From Oscheius dolichura (taxonomy: Eukaryota; Nematoda; Chromadorea; Rhabditida; Rhabditidae), in NCBI GenBank assembly GCA_932521035.1, contig OW051495.1, positions 496,001-560,000 of the forward strand: DNA of 64,000 nt, written 5' to 3'. The notes below the pieces were generated by a model. The model was not told the DNA's origin. It was given only the letters and a program-made list of their open reading frames with translations, and searched no databases. Positions within the stretch are counted from its first letter, which is position 1; every line of letters begins with the position of its first letter. Shown here piece after piece: positions 23,720 to 34,603 of the stretch. Both the position numbers and the translations under genes were made by a program.

Positions 23720-24383
23720 TTTACCCGCCTTTTTCCATTCAAACCACTGAAAATTGAACAAATTTGTATTTCCAAAATCAGCATTAGCCTGTTTTATAAT
23801 ATAAAACAGAAAAAAGATAGAGAAAGCGGAAATAAGACAAATTTAGACAGTTGAGTTTTTACCGGGAAGAATTATCGATTACGGTAGGCGAGCTGCGTAC
23901 GAGTGCCAAGTTGCAGGAAAGTCGAGGGGGAGAGTCTATTTGGGTCAAGGAGAGGAACCGGTCTCGGATGAGGAGATTTTTACGGCTTTTCTTCTTCTTT
24001 TTGAAGGGGAAACCTCGAAAATTTGATGGCGGAGGTGGAATAATTATGCTTCAAGTTCAGCATAAAGGAGCAGAAAGCTGCTGGCAAGAATACATATTCA
24101 TGGAGTGAAAATTCTATGTTTTTTCCAACTTTACTGGGTGTTTTTGGAATCAAAATGTTGCTCAGAATTTTCTCTACAAAAGCAGGTATTTTCCTAAATG
24201 TTTTGATCCATTTTGAAGAAATGAGAGACCAAAAACTGTATTCTTTTCTGTTACAGCCTTGGTATATTTATACAACTTGGTATGAGCCTCAGTAGGCAAA
24301 AGTAGTAGCAATTTTTCAAAAACCGGCAATAACGAGATTTTATTCGGTCCAGGAGAAGATTTTGGACGACGGAGACAGTTTCT

Positions 24384-24509
24384 TCAACGGAATGGATTTA
24401 GCGGGCGCAGGATCGGCGTAGGGAAAGAAGTAGTCGGAGCTCCACAGCCGCACGGCAGATTGGTACATCCCTGTGGTTTTCCGCACTTGGAACAATACGA
24501 AGCGAACAT
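24384..24509 (-). CDS. Small cysteine-rich protein (41 aa), putative zinc ribbon
   Basis: An ATG preceded by a perfect nematode acceptor (TTTTTCAG, then AAA before the ATG) opens a 41-residue frame: MFASYCSKCGKPQGCTN, then LPCGCGAP and a short Pro/Arg tail. Cysteine spacing is CxxC-x5-C-x4-CxC, compatible with binding one zinc ion. The acceptor just before the ATG could be a trans-splice site or the end of an intron; I found no convincing upstream coding exon. It lies on the same strand as TTC17, 665 nt upstream of its start, so a shared transcript is possible but the gap is long for an operon. No family recognised. Confidence 0.5.
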   Translation of the reverse strand: MFASYCSKCGKPQGCTNLPCGCGAPTTSFPTPILRPLNPFR

Positions 24510-25081
24510 TTTCTGAAAAATAAGAGATTTTCTGGGAAAAAAATTTGAGATAATCAGAATAACAAGAGGCATTTTCTTATAAGCACCACGTAAAACCAGA
24601 AAGTTGTCAGCAAACGGACGAGAACTGTGATAGTACGCTAATTTTTATTATAAGGAGGCGATAAAACATAAGGGGAAAAAGTGAAGAACAGCTGGAACAG
24701 GAAGAATTGGCCGGCTTATATACTGCCCAACCGGGTGAGTTCAATTTCTCACTGAATTTCTCCTTTCGCGGGCCTTTTCACGTGAAAAATGACGAATGGC
24801 GCTCAATTTCTCACTGTTTACCGCTTTTGCCAAGGGTTGGTGTAAACAGAAAAAAAACGACAGCGCAGATTCGCTCCCTTTCCGGAATCTTTATCTAGCA
24901 GTTGTAAAACACAACGAAAACCACAAGATTCGCTATTTGGGAAGCAGATTTTTATGAAAATCGCTACTTTTAAAGGGAGCTACCGGCAGCAAAAAAAATG
25001 TTGAAAATGTTGTTGATCTTTTTTCGCGGGCAGCATTTTTCGTTAGCGTCCTTTTTCTGAAAAAAATTTTGTTTTGAGGCC

Positions 25082-25412
25082 CTTGATACTTTCCAAGTGT
25101 TCCTGAAGTATTTTTTCGCTGCGGGACCCGTTCGTGGTGGGACCACAAGCGAGAGGTTAAGGGTTCGGTTCTTCCTTCGATCAATGCCTTTTGTTTTGAC
25201 TATATCGTATTTTTGTATTGTTGCAAAATATTTTCACTGCGAGAGAGTGGTACTACGACCGAGAGAGATTCTACGGAGGGGGCCAAACGGAAAGGCAGAC
25301 TCTATGGAGGAGGGATTCTACGGGTGAGAAGGACTGTAGGGGAAGAAGATTGTACGAGAGATCCGAGACACACGTCCAGCGCAGCCCCACGAAGGGGGGC
25401 GTAGCAGCTGGT
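25082..25412 (+). repeat. Dispersed repeat P, copy 2
   Basis: Second copy of the repeat at 931..1273, same orientation, with the same 3' end GTAGCAGCTGGT. Located upstream of the 25.7-kb gene. Confidence 0.85.
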
Positions 25413-25662
25413 GGGGAAAATTAAACTACAGGCTTCATGTATCTTGTAAAACATTCCATAAGTGAAAGTACATCAAATATTTGAAATCTTCTCTTCCCCT
25501 TTTAACGAATTCTTGAAACCAACGCTAATTTCCCTCCGTCTGCCCTAAAAATATCGCTTTTCTCCCTATAAGACGCGGCGCTTTCTTCCTTTTCAAGCTT
25601 CGCTTCCCCTATAACTTCTCTCCACTTTGCTTTCTTCATTCATTTGTCATCTGTTCCTCGAA

Positions 25663-28600
25663 ATGACTCCCTCCAACGGCTATCCCGGTCCATTCCCACC
25701 GGCTTCCATCTTTCCAGGGTAACTATCCCCCCCCCCCCCCCCCCCCCCCCCCCTCCCCATTTTCCCTGTTTCATTCTTCTTATCTATAGATATGCACTGG
25801 TTCCTCTTCATCAACTTATCCCTCCACCTCCACTGCCGTCTCCAGCTGCTCCTTCTGGAAGACCCACCGTCCAATTGAGAATTATCGAAGAGAAGTGAGT
25901 TTTTCTTTCTTTCTGGTTCAAGGGGGCCTTTTATCTAATTTTTGGATCATAGATTTGGTATTACTTACAAGGGAATTTTTCCAATAAGCGATGCGTTCCA
26001 GCTAAACGAAGTACACTATTCCATAGAGAATCAAAAGTTATACAGGATTGCAGTGTCAGGAAGTGCGCCATGTGACATCCTGAGGATAATGTACAGGCAA
26101 CCGTTTCGGGGAATATCTTTTTTTCTAATATCAAGGCATTGCAAGTGACACAATGGCTCAACAGGTAAAGGACTGGACTATGGTTTTACAGACCCAGGTT
26201 CGCCCCCTTCCTTGTATTTTTGTGTTCATTTCCAGTCTCACTTTTCCATCAGCGGTCGCTTTCCTTTCGCAAAACTTTTATCAAATTTTTGTCCAGCCTA
26301 GATATGTTGCGCCGTACTACGATGTATTGCGCACTTCCCGACACCGCAATCATGTATAACTTTTGATTCTCTATCGAATGGTGTACTTCGTTTAGTCGGA
26401 ACGCATCGCATATTGAAAAAGTTCCCTTGTTTGTAATTAAAAAAATCCTTGTTCTACTTTCTTTCTACAAATCGAAAATGATACCCTTTTTCGTGTTTGG
26501 ACAATTTTTTGAATTTGTATTCCTTTCTGATTCAAGAAGACCATTTAAAAACATTTGTAGTCATGATTTTCACTTCAAATCAAAAATTTCGAATCAAGGA
26601 AGAGATTTAAAAAAATTGGGACAAACATTTCACTTTTTGGGGCTTTAGAACTGTATAATTCATCATTTCCAGACCTCAAACACTCTCCCATTTTTCTCCT
26701 TCTATTCCCCCACCAGTTCCTGACTTTTCTGTTCCACCGCCACCTATTTATCCAATGGATGCTCCGAGGAACTGTCCACTTCCATTAGCTGCTCCTGATT
26801 CTGCCTTCCTCGCTTCCCTCCTGGCTAATATTCCGGAAGAAAAAAGACAGCGTCCTCCTTCACAGACTCCAGCCAAGCCCCGCCAGTCCCCGATGGTTAG
26901 AGTACTTCATAATCGAGAAGTTCGCGAGAATGAGAAACTGGTAAAGGTTCCTGAAGAGAAGAAGAGGCTGAAACTGTCAAGAAGCAGTCTAATTATGGGA
27001 AAAGTTAGAACTTATCAGAATGGAATCAATGGGTACATATATAATATTTGTTTCGACTCGGGTTTATTAGGAAACAAACATACTTTCGATTGTTTGCAGC
27101 ACGATTGTTTGGTATTGAAAAGAAAACAGCTCCAATTAACCGAAAATTATTCGAATACGTGTCTGCAAAAGGATTTTAGAACTCACGCGCGTATACAATA
27201 CAGAAAATGATGAAAGCGCCAATTGTTTGCATTTTTGGTGTTGAAAAAAGGAAATCTTGAGGTTTTTTGGTTTTACGATCCGTATAATGATGCTATAAAC
27301 GTTGCTTTTCACTGGTTCGAAATTCTCTAAGAAATACGGTATTTTCTGAACAAGTCTAATCTCCCGCGCTTCATTTTTATCTTGGGATGTTTTGGGGGGA
27401 ATATTTGGGAGGAATTAGGCTTTACAGTAAGAAAATGACAAGCTATTCACATTTCTAGTGATTAATGAGGGAAATTTCGTGTTTTTCCTGTTTTATGGGT
27501 CAAATGTAAACCCTGAAAGAATTATACCATACTACTTGACGGGTTTGCAAACATTTCCTGATTTTTTTATACTTCTTGTATTTTTCAGTTCTGAAAGAAG
27601 CGACTATGAGAAAACCGCCAATATTCCCATTTTTACTTTTGAAGCAATGGAAGAAGAGAGGAAGATATGCGAGGTAATCCTAGAAAAGCCGAAAATTCAG
27701 CTTATTCCTCATTTTTAGGCCATCTTTGATATCCTTTGCCAGCATACCAATATGTCCCTGACGATGCTCTATAGAGAAGTTGTGAAAAATGAAGAATTGG
27801 TCTTTGAGGACGAGAAACAGCTTCAAGTATTCCTAGAAGCCCGCCCGCATCTATTTGAAATGACCTGGAAGTGGGGAACAGTCAAGAATCGAAGCTTCGG
27901 ATATCGGTAAGCATTTTTTTCAAAAAAGTTTTACGGAAAATACTAAAATGGAGGAAATTTCAAGCGAGAATATTTTTGACATTCTAAAAAAATCTGCAGG
28001 TTTTTGGGCGCGGTTACTTGATTTTAGGACATTTTTCAGTAGACAGTACCTTTTGACATCTAATTTCGCCTGTTTCTTGTTTTTACCGGTGCTATTCAGC
28101 TCAAAAACGCTGGATGAGGGTTCTAAATCTTATCTACAGCCAATTTTGATGTTTAGTAGGCATGCAGATACTATAATGGAAGTTCTCGTGAAATGGATTG
28201 GTTAAAAACTCAATTTGAAACTTTTCCTGTTCTAGACAGCCTCCAAATTGCCTTTTTTGTATTGAAAGCGTTCTTTTCTTTCCTACCCTTACTCCCAAAA
28301 ACCCTTCCTTATCCCCTTTTCCAGCCGTGGAATGGTCTACCTCTCGTGTCTCATCCTTAACAACGAGTCGTCCAACCCGAAAGGAGCTAAACTGACCGCC
28401 ATATTCGACGAGGCCGCCTCTCTTCCGACTTATCATCCGGACGATGTCTGGGCAGACGACTACCTGTGGATAAAACAGCTGGAAAAGATGGACTTCCTCG
28501 CTTTTCTACGAAGAAATTCAGCTATCTATCAGCTGACAGTCAAAGGTTTGTCATTTTCCCTCGGGTCTCCAGTAGTATAGCCGTCAGGTTCGGCTGAAAT

Positions 28601-30100
28601 AAATGGGGGCTTTGAAACAATTTTGTGGCGGCTTCAACATTTTTGACCTACAACGCCAAAATTGGCATTTTACAGTAGTCCTCCTTCATTTTGATAGATA
28701 GGTCGGTCAATGGAGCGCCTTTTCCGAAATTGAGCCATTATATCGCATTATTGGAACATTTTGTTTAATTTCTAGTCAAAATAGATAGCCGGAGTACGTT
28801 TCGCTCTTCCTAGGACTTCTACTGATCCTGGATGTGCCCGAATTGGAGTCAGAAGGCCAGATGGATGGCGATAATAAAACGGGAACTTTTCTAGAAGATT
28901 TGAAGCTCAAAAGTCCGAAATTATCATCCTATTGGGAATTTTCACCTTTTAGAACCGTTTTTCTCATTTTTCGAGGCAGTTGGCAAGGTTTCGATCATGT
29001 TTCGTCTTTTTTAGACCATAGGGAATACTCACATTGAAAAAAAGTTCAAATCCTAAGTTTTTCAATTTCTGGATTTTCTTGTTTTTCTAATGAATTCCAC
29101 CTGTTTTCAGATCCTAAAAACGGCTTCAACACGGCCTACGTCAAGATAAAGCCCTCAGCCAAGGAGATTCCCTCCCTCTGGGACAGTACCCTCCTTCTCG
29201 GCGTCATGGACTACCATGAACGGCTCGACGGGCAGTTCTTCTTCGATAAGAGTCGATCCATCTACACCGTTGGCTTTGTCAACCATTCCTGTGACAAGTA
29301 CGCGAGGATCATCATCTCCGAGGGACTTTTCATCGGCCGGACCGTTTTTGTCGAGCCGTCGGTAGCAAAAATCGGAGATCAAAAGCTGTCGACTGCCTTC
29401 CCGCACAATTCTCAGGTACAGTAATCCTATTTATACAATTTTTAGATAGCAAAATTAGTCAAGCAAAATTAGCAACTGTAAGAAATCACGAAAGTTGTTA
29501 CATCCTAGTGGCTACAGGAACATATAAGCAGAACTTCATTCCTTTTAAAAGATTATCGAAACCTCTAAATTTATAATGCACTTTTCCGACGATGAGATCA
29601 AAAATCTACCATATTCCTTGAATTTAAAGGGTTTGTGAAAACTAGAAAGTCAATAAAAGTGCTAAAATTCCGATGAAAGGTATTTTTCAGTGCAGTAACC
29701 AATGTTCTCCCCATTTTATTATCACCTTTTTCGACTAAAATCCGTCTCAACCCCCCCAAAACCCCTCTAAAGCTTCTTTTGGTCAAATTCATAGCTTTTA
29801 GTCAACGAAAGAAACGTACAACCAACAACCAACAATTCATCCTGTCCTTTACATTTCAAGGCTCGTTGAAACCGTTTGAGTCAAAAGTTTGATAAAGTTT
29901 CACTGAGATCTTATAATTGACAGGGGGGCATTGATTCCATTCCGCGGTGGCTTATATTCTTCTCATTTCAGGTAGCTATCGGTGCCTATTTCGCATTATT
30001 CTCCCGGGAACACTTCCGTTGTTCGGCAATCCGAGCCGAAAATATCATAAAGAACGACGTCTACGGTCCTAGCTACGATATTGTCCTTGAAGACGAATAG
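25663..30100 (+). CDS. Uncharacterised nematode protein, proline-rich N-terminus
   Basis: Eight phase-consistent exons: 25663..25718, 25790..25894, 26673..27032, 27589..27673, 27719..27906, 28325..28545, 29111..29415 and 29972..30100, giving 482 residues. The first about 120 residues are rich in Pro, Ser and Ala. A basic stretch follows (EEKKRLKLSRSS), then FTFEAMEEERKICEAIFDIL. The segment IFDILCQHTNMSLTMLYREV, then QVFLEARPHLFEM, has the length and hydrophobic spacing of a small winged-helix module (LOTUS/OST-HTH-like), which is only an impression. The C-terminal 200 residues look like a compact globular domain (AYVKIKPSAKEIPSLWDSTL, RSIYTVGFVNHSCDKYARII, ending YDIVLEDE). No signal peptide or membrane segment. 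GC content and codon use rise in the last three exons, supporting real coding. Intron 2 contains a large foldback repeat. I do not recognise the family. Confidence 0.8.
25727..25753 (+). repeat. 27-nt C homopolymer
   Basis: Starts 9 nt inside intron 1 of the 25.7-kb gene, directly after its donor GTAACTAT. The whole intron is only 71 nt. Confidence 0.9.
25964..26436. mobile_element. Foldback element with a tRNA-like core
   Basis: Arms of about 115 bp (left from 25966, right ending about 26436) are inverted copies, sharing GATGCGTTCC, CTAAACGAAGTACAC, AGAGAATCAAAAGTTATACA and GGAAGTGCGC. The centre holds a plus-strand tRNA-like stretch (26153..26225: ATGGCTCAACAGGTAAAGG then CCCAGGTTCGCCCCC). 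Lies in intron 2 of the 25.7-kb gene. Confidence 0.75.
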
Positions 30101-30159
30101 ACAGCTGAGGAAGAGACTACAACATATGATGTTTTTGACGATTGATTGGTGAAGATTAA

Positions 30160-30165
30160 AATAAA
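30160..30165 (+). promoter_or_regulatory. Poly(A) signal of the 25.7 to 30.1 kb gene
   Basis: AATAAA 60 nt after the stop codon. Confidence 0.6.
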
Positions 30166-30611
30166 TTGTTCTTTTTAGTGTTTTTTACCTAGCGTTCCTT
30201 GGGAGAATCAAAAGAAAGAGAATCGTAGCAAATAAATGAGCTCGCCGAAACAATGAAATTCCTTTTTTCTTTCAAAATTGCTTGAAATTTGAAGAATAAA
30301 GAATAGCTCAGTTGATTCATGGATTCTCTTTTCTATTTTCAAAATCACAAGGTTTTTTCCATTGCTGCCAGTCAACACACCAATTTGTTATAAACATACG
30401 CTGTCAATGCATATCTGATTGCATTCTTGGCATGTTTTAGCTCTCCTACTACACAATAAAAGGAGGTAAAGGTATCGCAATTTCCGTTCCTAGCTATTTA
30501 TTTTCGGAAATCGACATTGAATGGAAAATTCTGTTATTTATTGAACTTTTCCATGTAGTGAAGCCATTTTATAGACCTGGTATTCTTGGAGAGCTAGTGT
30601 GTCTTTTTTGT

Positions 30612-33405
30612 TTAGATAGGTTCCACAAAAGCGATCTTCGTCTTCATTCCAGTAATACTGCCGACTGTTCTTCCTGCAGATCGTCGAAATTCTCCAATCC
30701 TCATGAAAATTAAAAGCGGAGAAAGGCAGCAAGAAATCATCGAGAGCTAAAAACAGATCCCGACAGGAGTAAGAAAGTCACCAGTTTCCCTTTTCATACA
30801 GGTTTTGAAACTTTGGCGTATTCTCTAAATTTCTAGCCATTTTTAGGGTAAAAAATGCTATAAGATTAAGCGAAAAGATAGAGGAAAGACCTATTGTAGT
30901 CCTTCCTCCAAAAAACCTCCAAAAAACATCAAAATTCCTACCAAATTTGTAATTTCCAGAGCGTAAAATGCCCGGCTGATTGTTGTATAGTGGACAAGAT
31001 TGAGGAGTCCATAATTTACCAGTGTCACGGCCTAAAAATTCAATTTCTTGTTGAAATATTCCCTATTGTTTCATTGGCAGGTTAAAATAGATCAACAGCC
31101 CCGGTTTTTGTTTCAGTTTTGGCGAATGACCGGTTAGAAAAATCGTTAGCTTACCTCCAATACGACGAAGAGGAATACTCCCCAGAGATAGGTCTTACTG
31201 CCTCCTTTTTTCCGCTGTAAATGGAGTAGAACCTTTAAAATGTAGATGATTATAGTCAGAAAGGAGAGCCCATACGAGAGAGACTTGTAGATCTGGAAAT
31301 AACGGGGGTCTATAACAATTTCAAACGGGGTTCAGGCCCTTCTTTTATTCTCATAGAGCCTAGAGTCGCCATGGTTTTTATGAGAAGCTGACTATAAAGA
31401 GGACTTTTAGCCGGGGGATAATCTAATAAAACATAGGGACGACTGTAAGAGACTTTGTTTGAAAACAATATTGATCCAGCACTAACTTTCCTTATAAAAA
31501 TGTTCCATGAATCACATATAATAACTTTTTGAACAATAAATTTACTGAACCAATCATCGAGGAACTCCTCTACAGCTCTGATATCACTTTTTTACTATTG
31601 TTCTTGCCATAAAATGGTGAAGCGCACCGGTTTTTCTAGATTTTTCCGATTTATGTCCATTTCCCCCGAGTAATTTTCGTATTTGATCTATCAAAAAGTT
31701 CAAATAAGCGGGTAATTGGCTATTAGTCTCCGTGATATAATCCAATTCAGACCATAAACGGACTTTTTCCTCTGATTATGGGAAGTTCAAAGAAAAAAAT
31801 GAAACGGAAGTGGCAAATCAAGAGGACGGATTGAATCAGATTTCCTTTTCCTTTATTAGAATGTTCCTCAAAGCACATAAAATTTATCAAGAGAAAAGGA
31901 AAGTTGTCTTGCTCTTGGTAATATACGGTTACTTTTCCAGTTTGAATGGATATCTCGTCTTATTACCCCTTATTTTCCCCCTATTCTATATATCCATCAC
32001 CCCAAACTTTGTCTAATTACTCACCTGCCTGGTCAGTATCCTCTCCCCTTCGTTATCCAACCCGATTACAATGTGAAATTCTTCCTTCTCGTTGTCAAAC
32101 AGCCTTTGAATATACAAATTTGTTCCAGAAGAAAGTATTAGAGTGAAATAGAACGAAGGGAGCCACGATGCTAATGCAATCAGGGAGAAAATGTGCCTAA
32201 AAGGGGATACTGTAACGGAAAAGAGGAAATTTGAGGAATTTACATTTTATAGGCGACGATAGGGTCCAATTTCTTCTTTATATCGGTAGAATAATAGTCG
32301 AGCAGCTCACAAAAGGATAAGAAGAAGAGGGAATAGGGAATATAGACACAGGCGACGTAGCTCAAATATATTGAAAGACTATAGATATCTAGAAACTCAA
32401 TTTAGTACTCTTGAAGCATGACTCCTTATTTTGTAAGAATTTTGAAAAATTAGGAAATTATAAGTTTTGGCCTGCCTATTTCAATTCTTCGAGTGTTTTT
32501 GCCACTTGTGAGTAGATTTTTACCCCCAGGATCAAACTCTAATCATCCCAGTCCTGTCTCCTCCATCCAAAAATTACCCTGGTTCCGGATATGAAATCGC
32601 TTTTTTTTCCAACAGAACAAGAAAGTCAGAGGGGACACCTTTCATGGTTCAATACTTGAGAGCTTCCCTCCTTTATAGCGACCTACTGAACGACCTACCT
32701 GCCCATGGAATCAAATAGAGTTAGTGATACAAAAAGTTTCAGGCAAGGTATAATTTCCAGTGAACAGCGTTTACGCTGCTTTAGAGGTTGTCTGTGAATA
32801 AACAGTCTCAAGACAAAGATCCCATATTCTGAATTTGATGAGGCCAAAAATTGAAGGTTATGTAATGCGTCGCCGCCGCACCCATAACATCTCGGTAGGC
32901 GTACTGTAGGCGCGAATTTTACTGCCGGTAGTTCCCTTTAACTTTACCCAATAATATATTTTTATCAATATTTCATTTTTATCGTGTTCATGATGTTATA
33001 TGGATAAAGAATACTCACAGCTATCCATATATTCCCCCATTTCTGCTCCCTCTCCAATTGACAGACTTCCCACCGTCCTCATCATCTCCCCCATCGCTTT
33101 CAAACAAATAGCAAAGATCAAATTTTCTCCCAAAATTGAGCGCATATCCTGGAAATATCCTTCGTTTTCCTCATTTTTTCCTGAAAAATTACCTTGCTCC
33201 AAAAACGTCCGTATATAATTAAGGAAAAGACCAGGAGACAAATAAGAATAGCCAGTGAATTCGTAAAAATAAGAAGATAATGGAGGAGGGAAAGGGGCGA
33301 CGGGATACAGGGCAACTGGCGGTAGCTGTAGAATTTGACCAGTGAAATATCACCACAAGAGGAATTGTGAGAAATAATGGGACAATCTCCTTCTATTAGA
33401 GCCAT
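30612..33405 (-). CDS. Seven-transmembrane nematode receptor (serpentine chemoreceptor-like)
   Basis: Seven exons with consistent phases: 33405..33193, 33148..33019, 32388..32244, 32196..32025, 31292..31155, 31031..30942 and 30746..30612, giving 340 residues, the usual length of nematode chemoreceptors. Hydrophobic segments by exon: LLIFTNSLAILICLLVFSLI (TM1), a weak TM2 in exon 2, YLSYVACVYIPYSLFFLSF (TM3), HIFSLIALASWLPSFYF (TM4), LSYGLSFLTIIIYILKVLL (TM5), LWGVFLFVVLEAVTLVNYGL (TM6) and LLSMISCCLSPLLIFMR (TM7). A short basic tail follows (RIGEFRRSAGR). Two possible N-glycosylation or cysteine features occur near the N-terminus (HNSSC). The class (Sra/Srb/Srg/Str superfamilies) cannot be assigned by eye. 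Such receptors usually act in sensory neurons, which is inference from the superfamily. The exon 2 to exon 3 intron is long (630 nt). Confidence 0.75.
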
Positions 33406-34603
33406 TTATTCCAATTGACTAGATATGCCCAGTTTTTTTAAAAAAGTTGTGGGGTTACAAATCACCTTTTTTTATAACCAAGTGAAACGACCGGGAATGG
33501 AAGAAATGACGGGGGTAGATGACTATACTCCGTTCCTCGGAGGCGGGAGGTTGAAAATTGGATTATTCATTTATTGTTCAATTATCAGCCCGAGGTGATC
33601 GAAAATTACCGACGGGAATCAAAAAAGTAGGTCATAAGCGTCATATTCAACCTCTCTTTCTAGTTGCAAAGGTAACGGAAAGGTACAAGAGAAGACGATT
33701 GTTGGACTATGGAGCTTTGGAACATTGGGAAGGAATAAAGGTTCTGATAAAGGCGAGCCGGTACATATTTATTTTTAGCCAAACTAAAAGAATTTGTTTC
33801 AAGATGTGGAGGTAATTGTTGGCTTGGAAAATTACTTCAAACCTCTATTTTCTGGAAGTGTTTACTCAGTAGCGGGTCTTATCGCAAGTTTTGTGGCGAA
33901 GACAGAGAATTGGAAAAAAAAGAAAAGGTCAGTTTATAAAGGCTAGCTGATACATATTTATTCCCAGCTAAAATAAAAGATTCTTCAAAAGATCGCTTGT
34001 TCGTCAATTTGTTTGATTGGCAACTGTGATGATGTGCTTCAAAGATAGGATAAAAGGGCGCCCCTTCATTTGCAGTTGGTCATGACAGAATACGAATGTT
34101 GTAGAAACTCTTCTATTGAATAGGTGTGATTTCTCAAAGAACAGCAGGAAAGCTCTCTACCACGAGAAATATTCAAAGGCGACGCTATCCCTCCGTGAAA
34201 CATCGTAATCATCCGATTTGGTAGTCCTACTGCAGTTTTTAGCAGAAAATCTTCGGTTTCAGACGGCACGTATAAACTTTCCTCCGCTTCAATTCTGTTC
34301 TCATCTTTTATGTCATCTTAAACCTCAACATGCCCGTCTCCCGTCTTTGCTAGGTCGTCCTTTCTTTTCAGACGACCATTTCTTTCTTTTTTGCTTCGTA
34401 CTGAGTAAATAATCCTGGAACACCTAGAACAAAAGTTCTCTGATACAAGGCGCGGTTCTAATATTTCAATATTCATCAAATTAGACAGATTTATTGCACG
34501 TGAAAAAATCGAAGAGCAAGCAGTAGAGATCAAATTTTGAGAAATGAGTATAATGCCCTAGAAGCACTATCGATTCTATAAAAACGAAATTCGAAATGGA
34601 AAT
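33406..34603. other. Intergenic, no gene seen
   Basis: Between the start of the receptor gene and the 3' end of the PAQR gene. It contains one local duplication of about 50 nt (around 33754..33805 and 33937..33985, both with TACATATTTATT). The reading frames are short and show no conserved motif. Confidence 0.6.
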
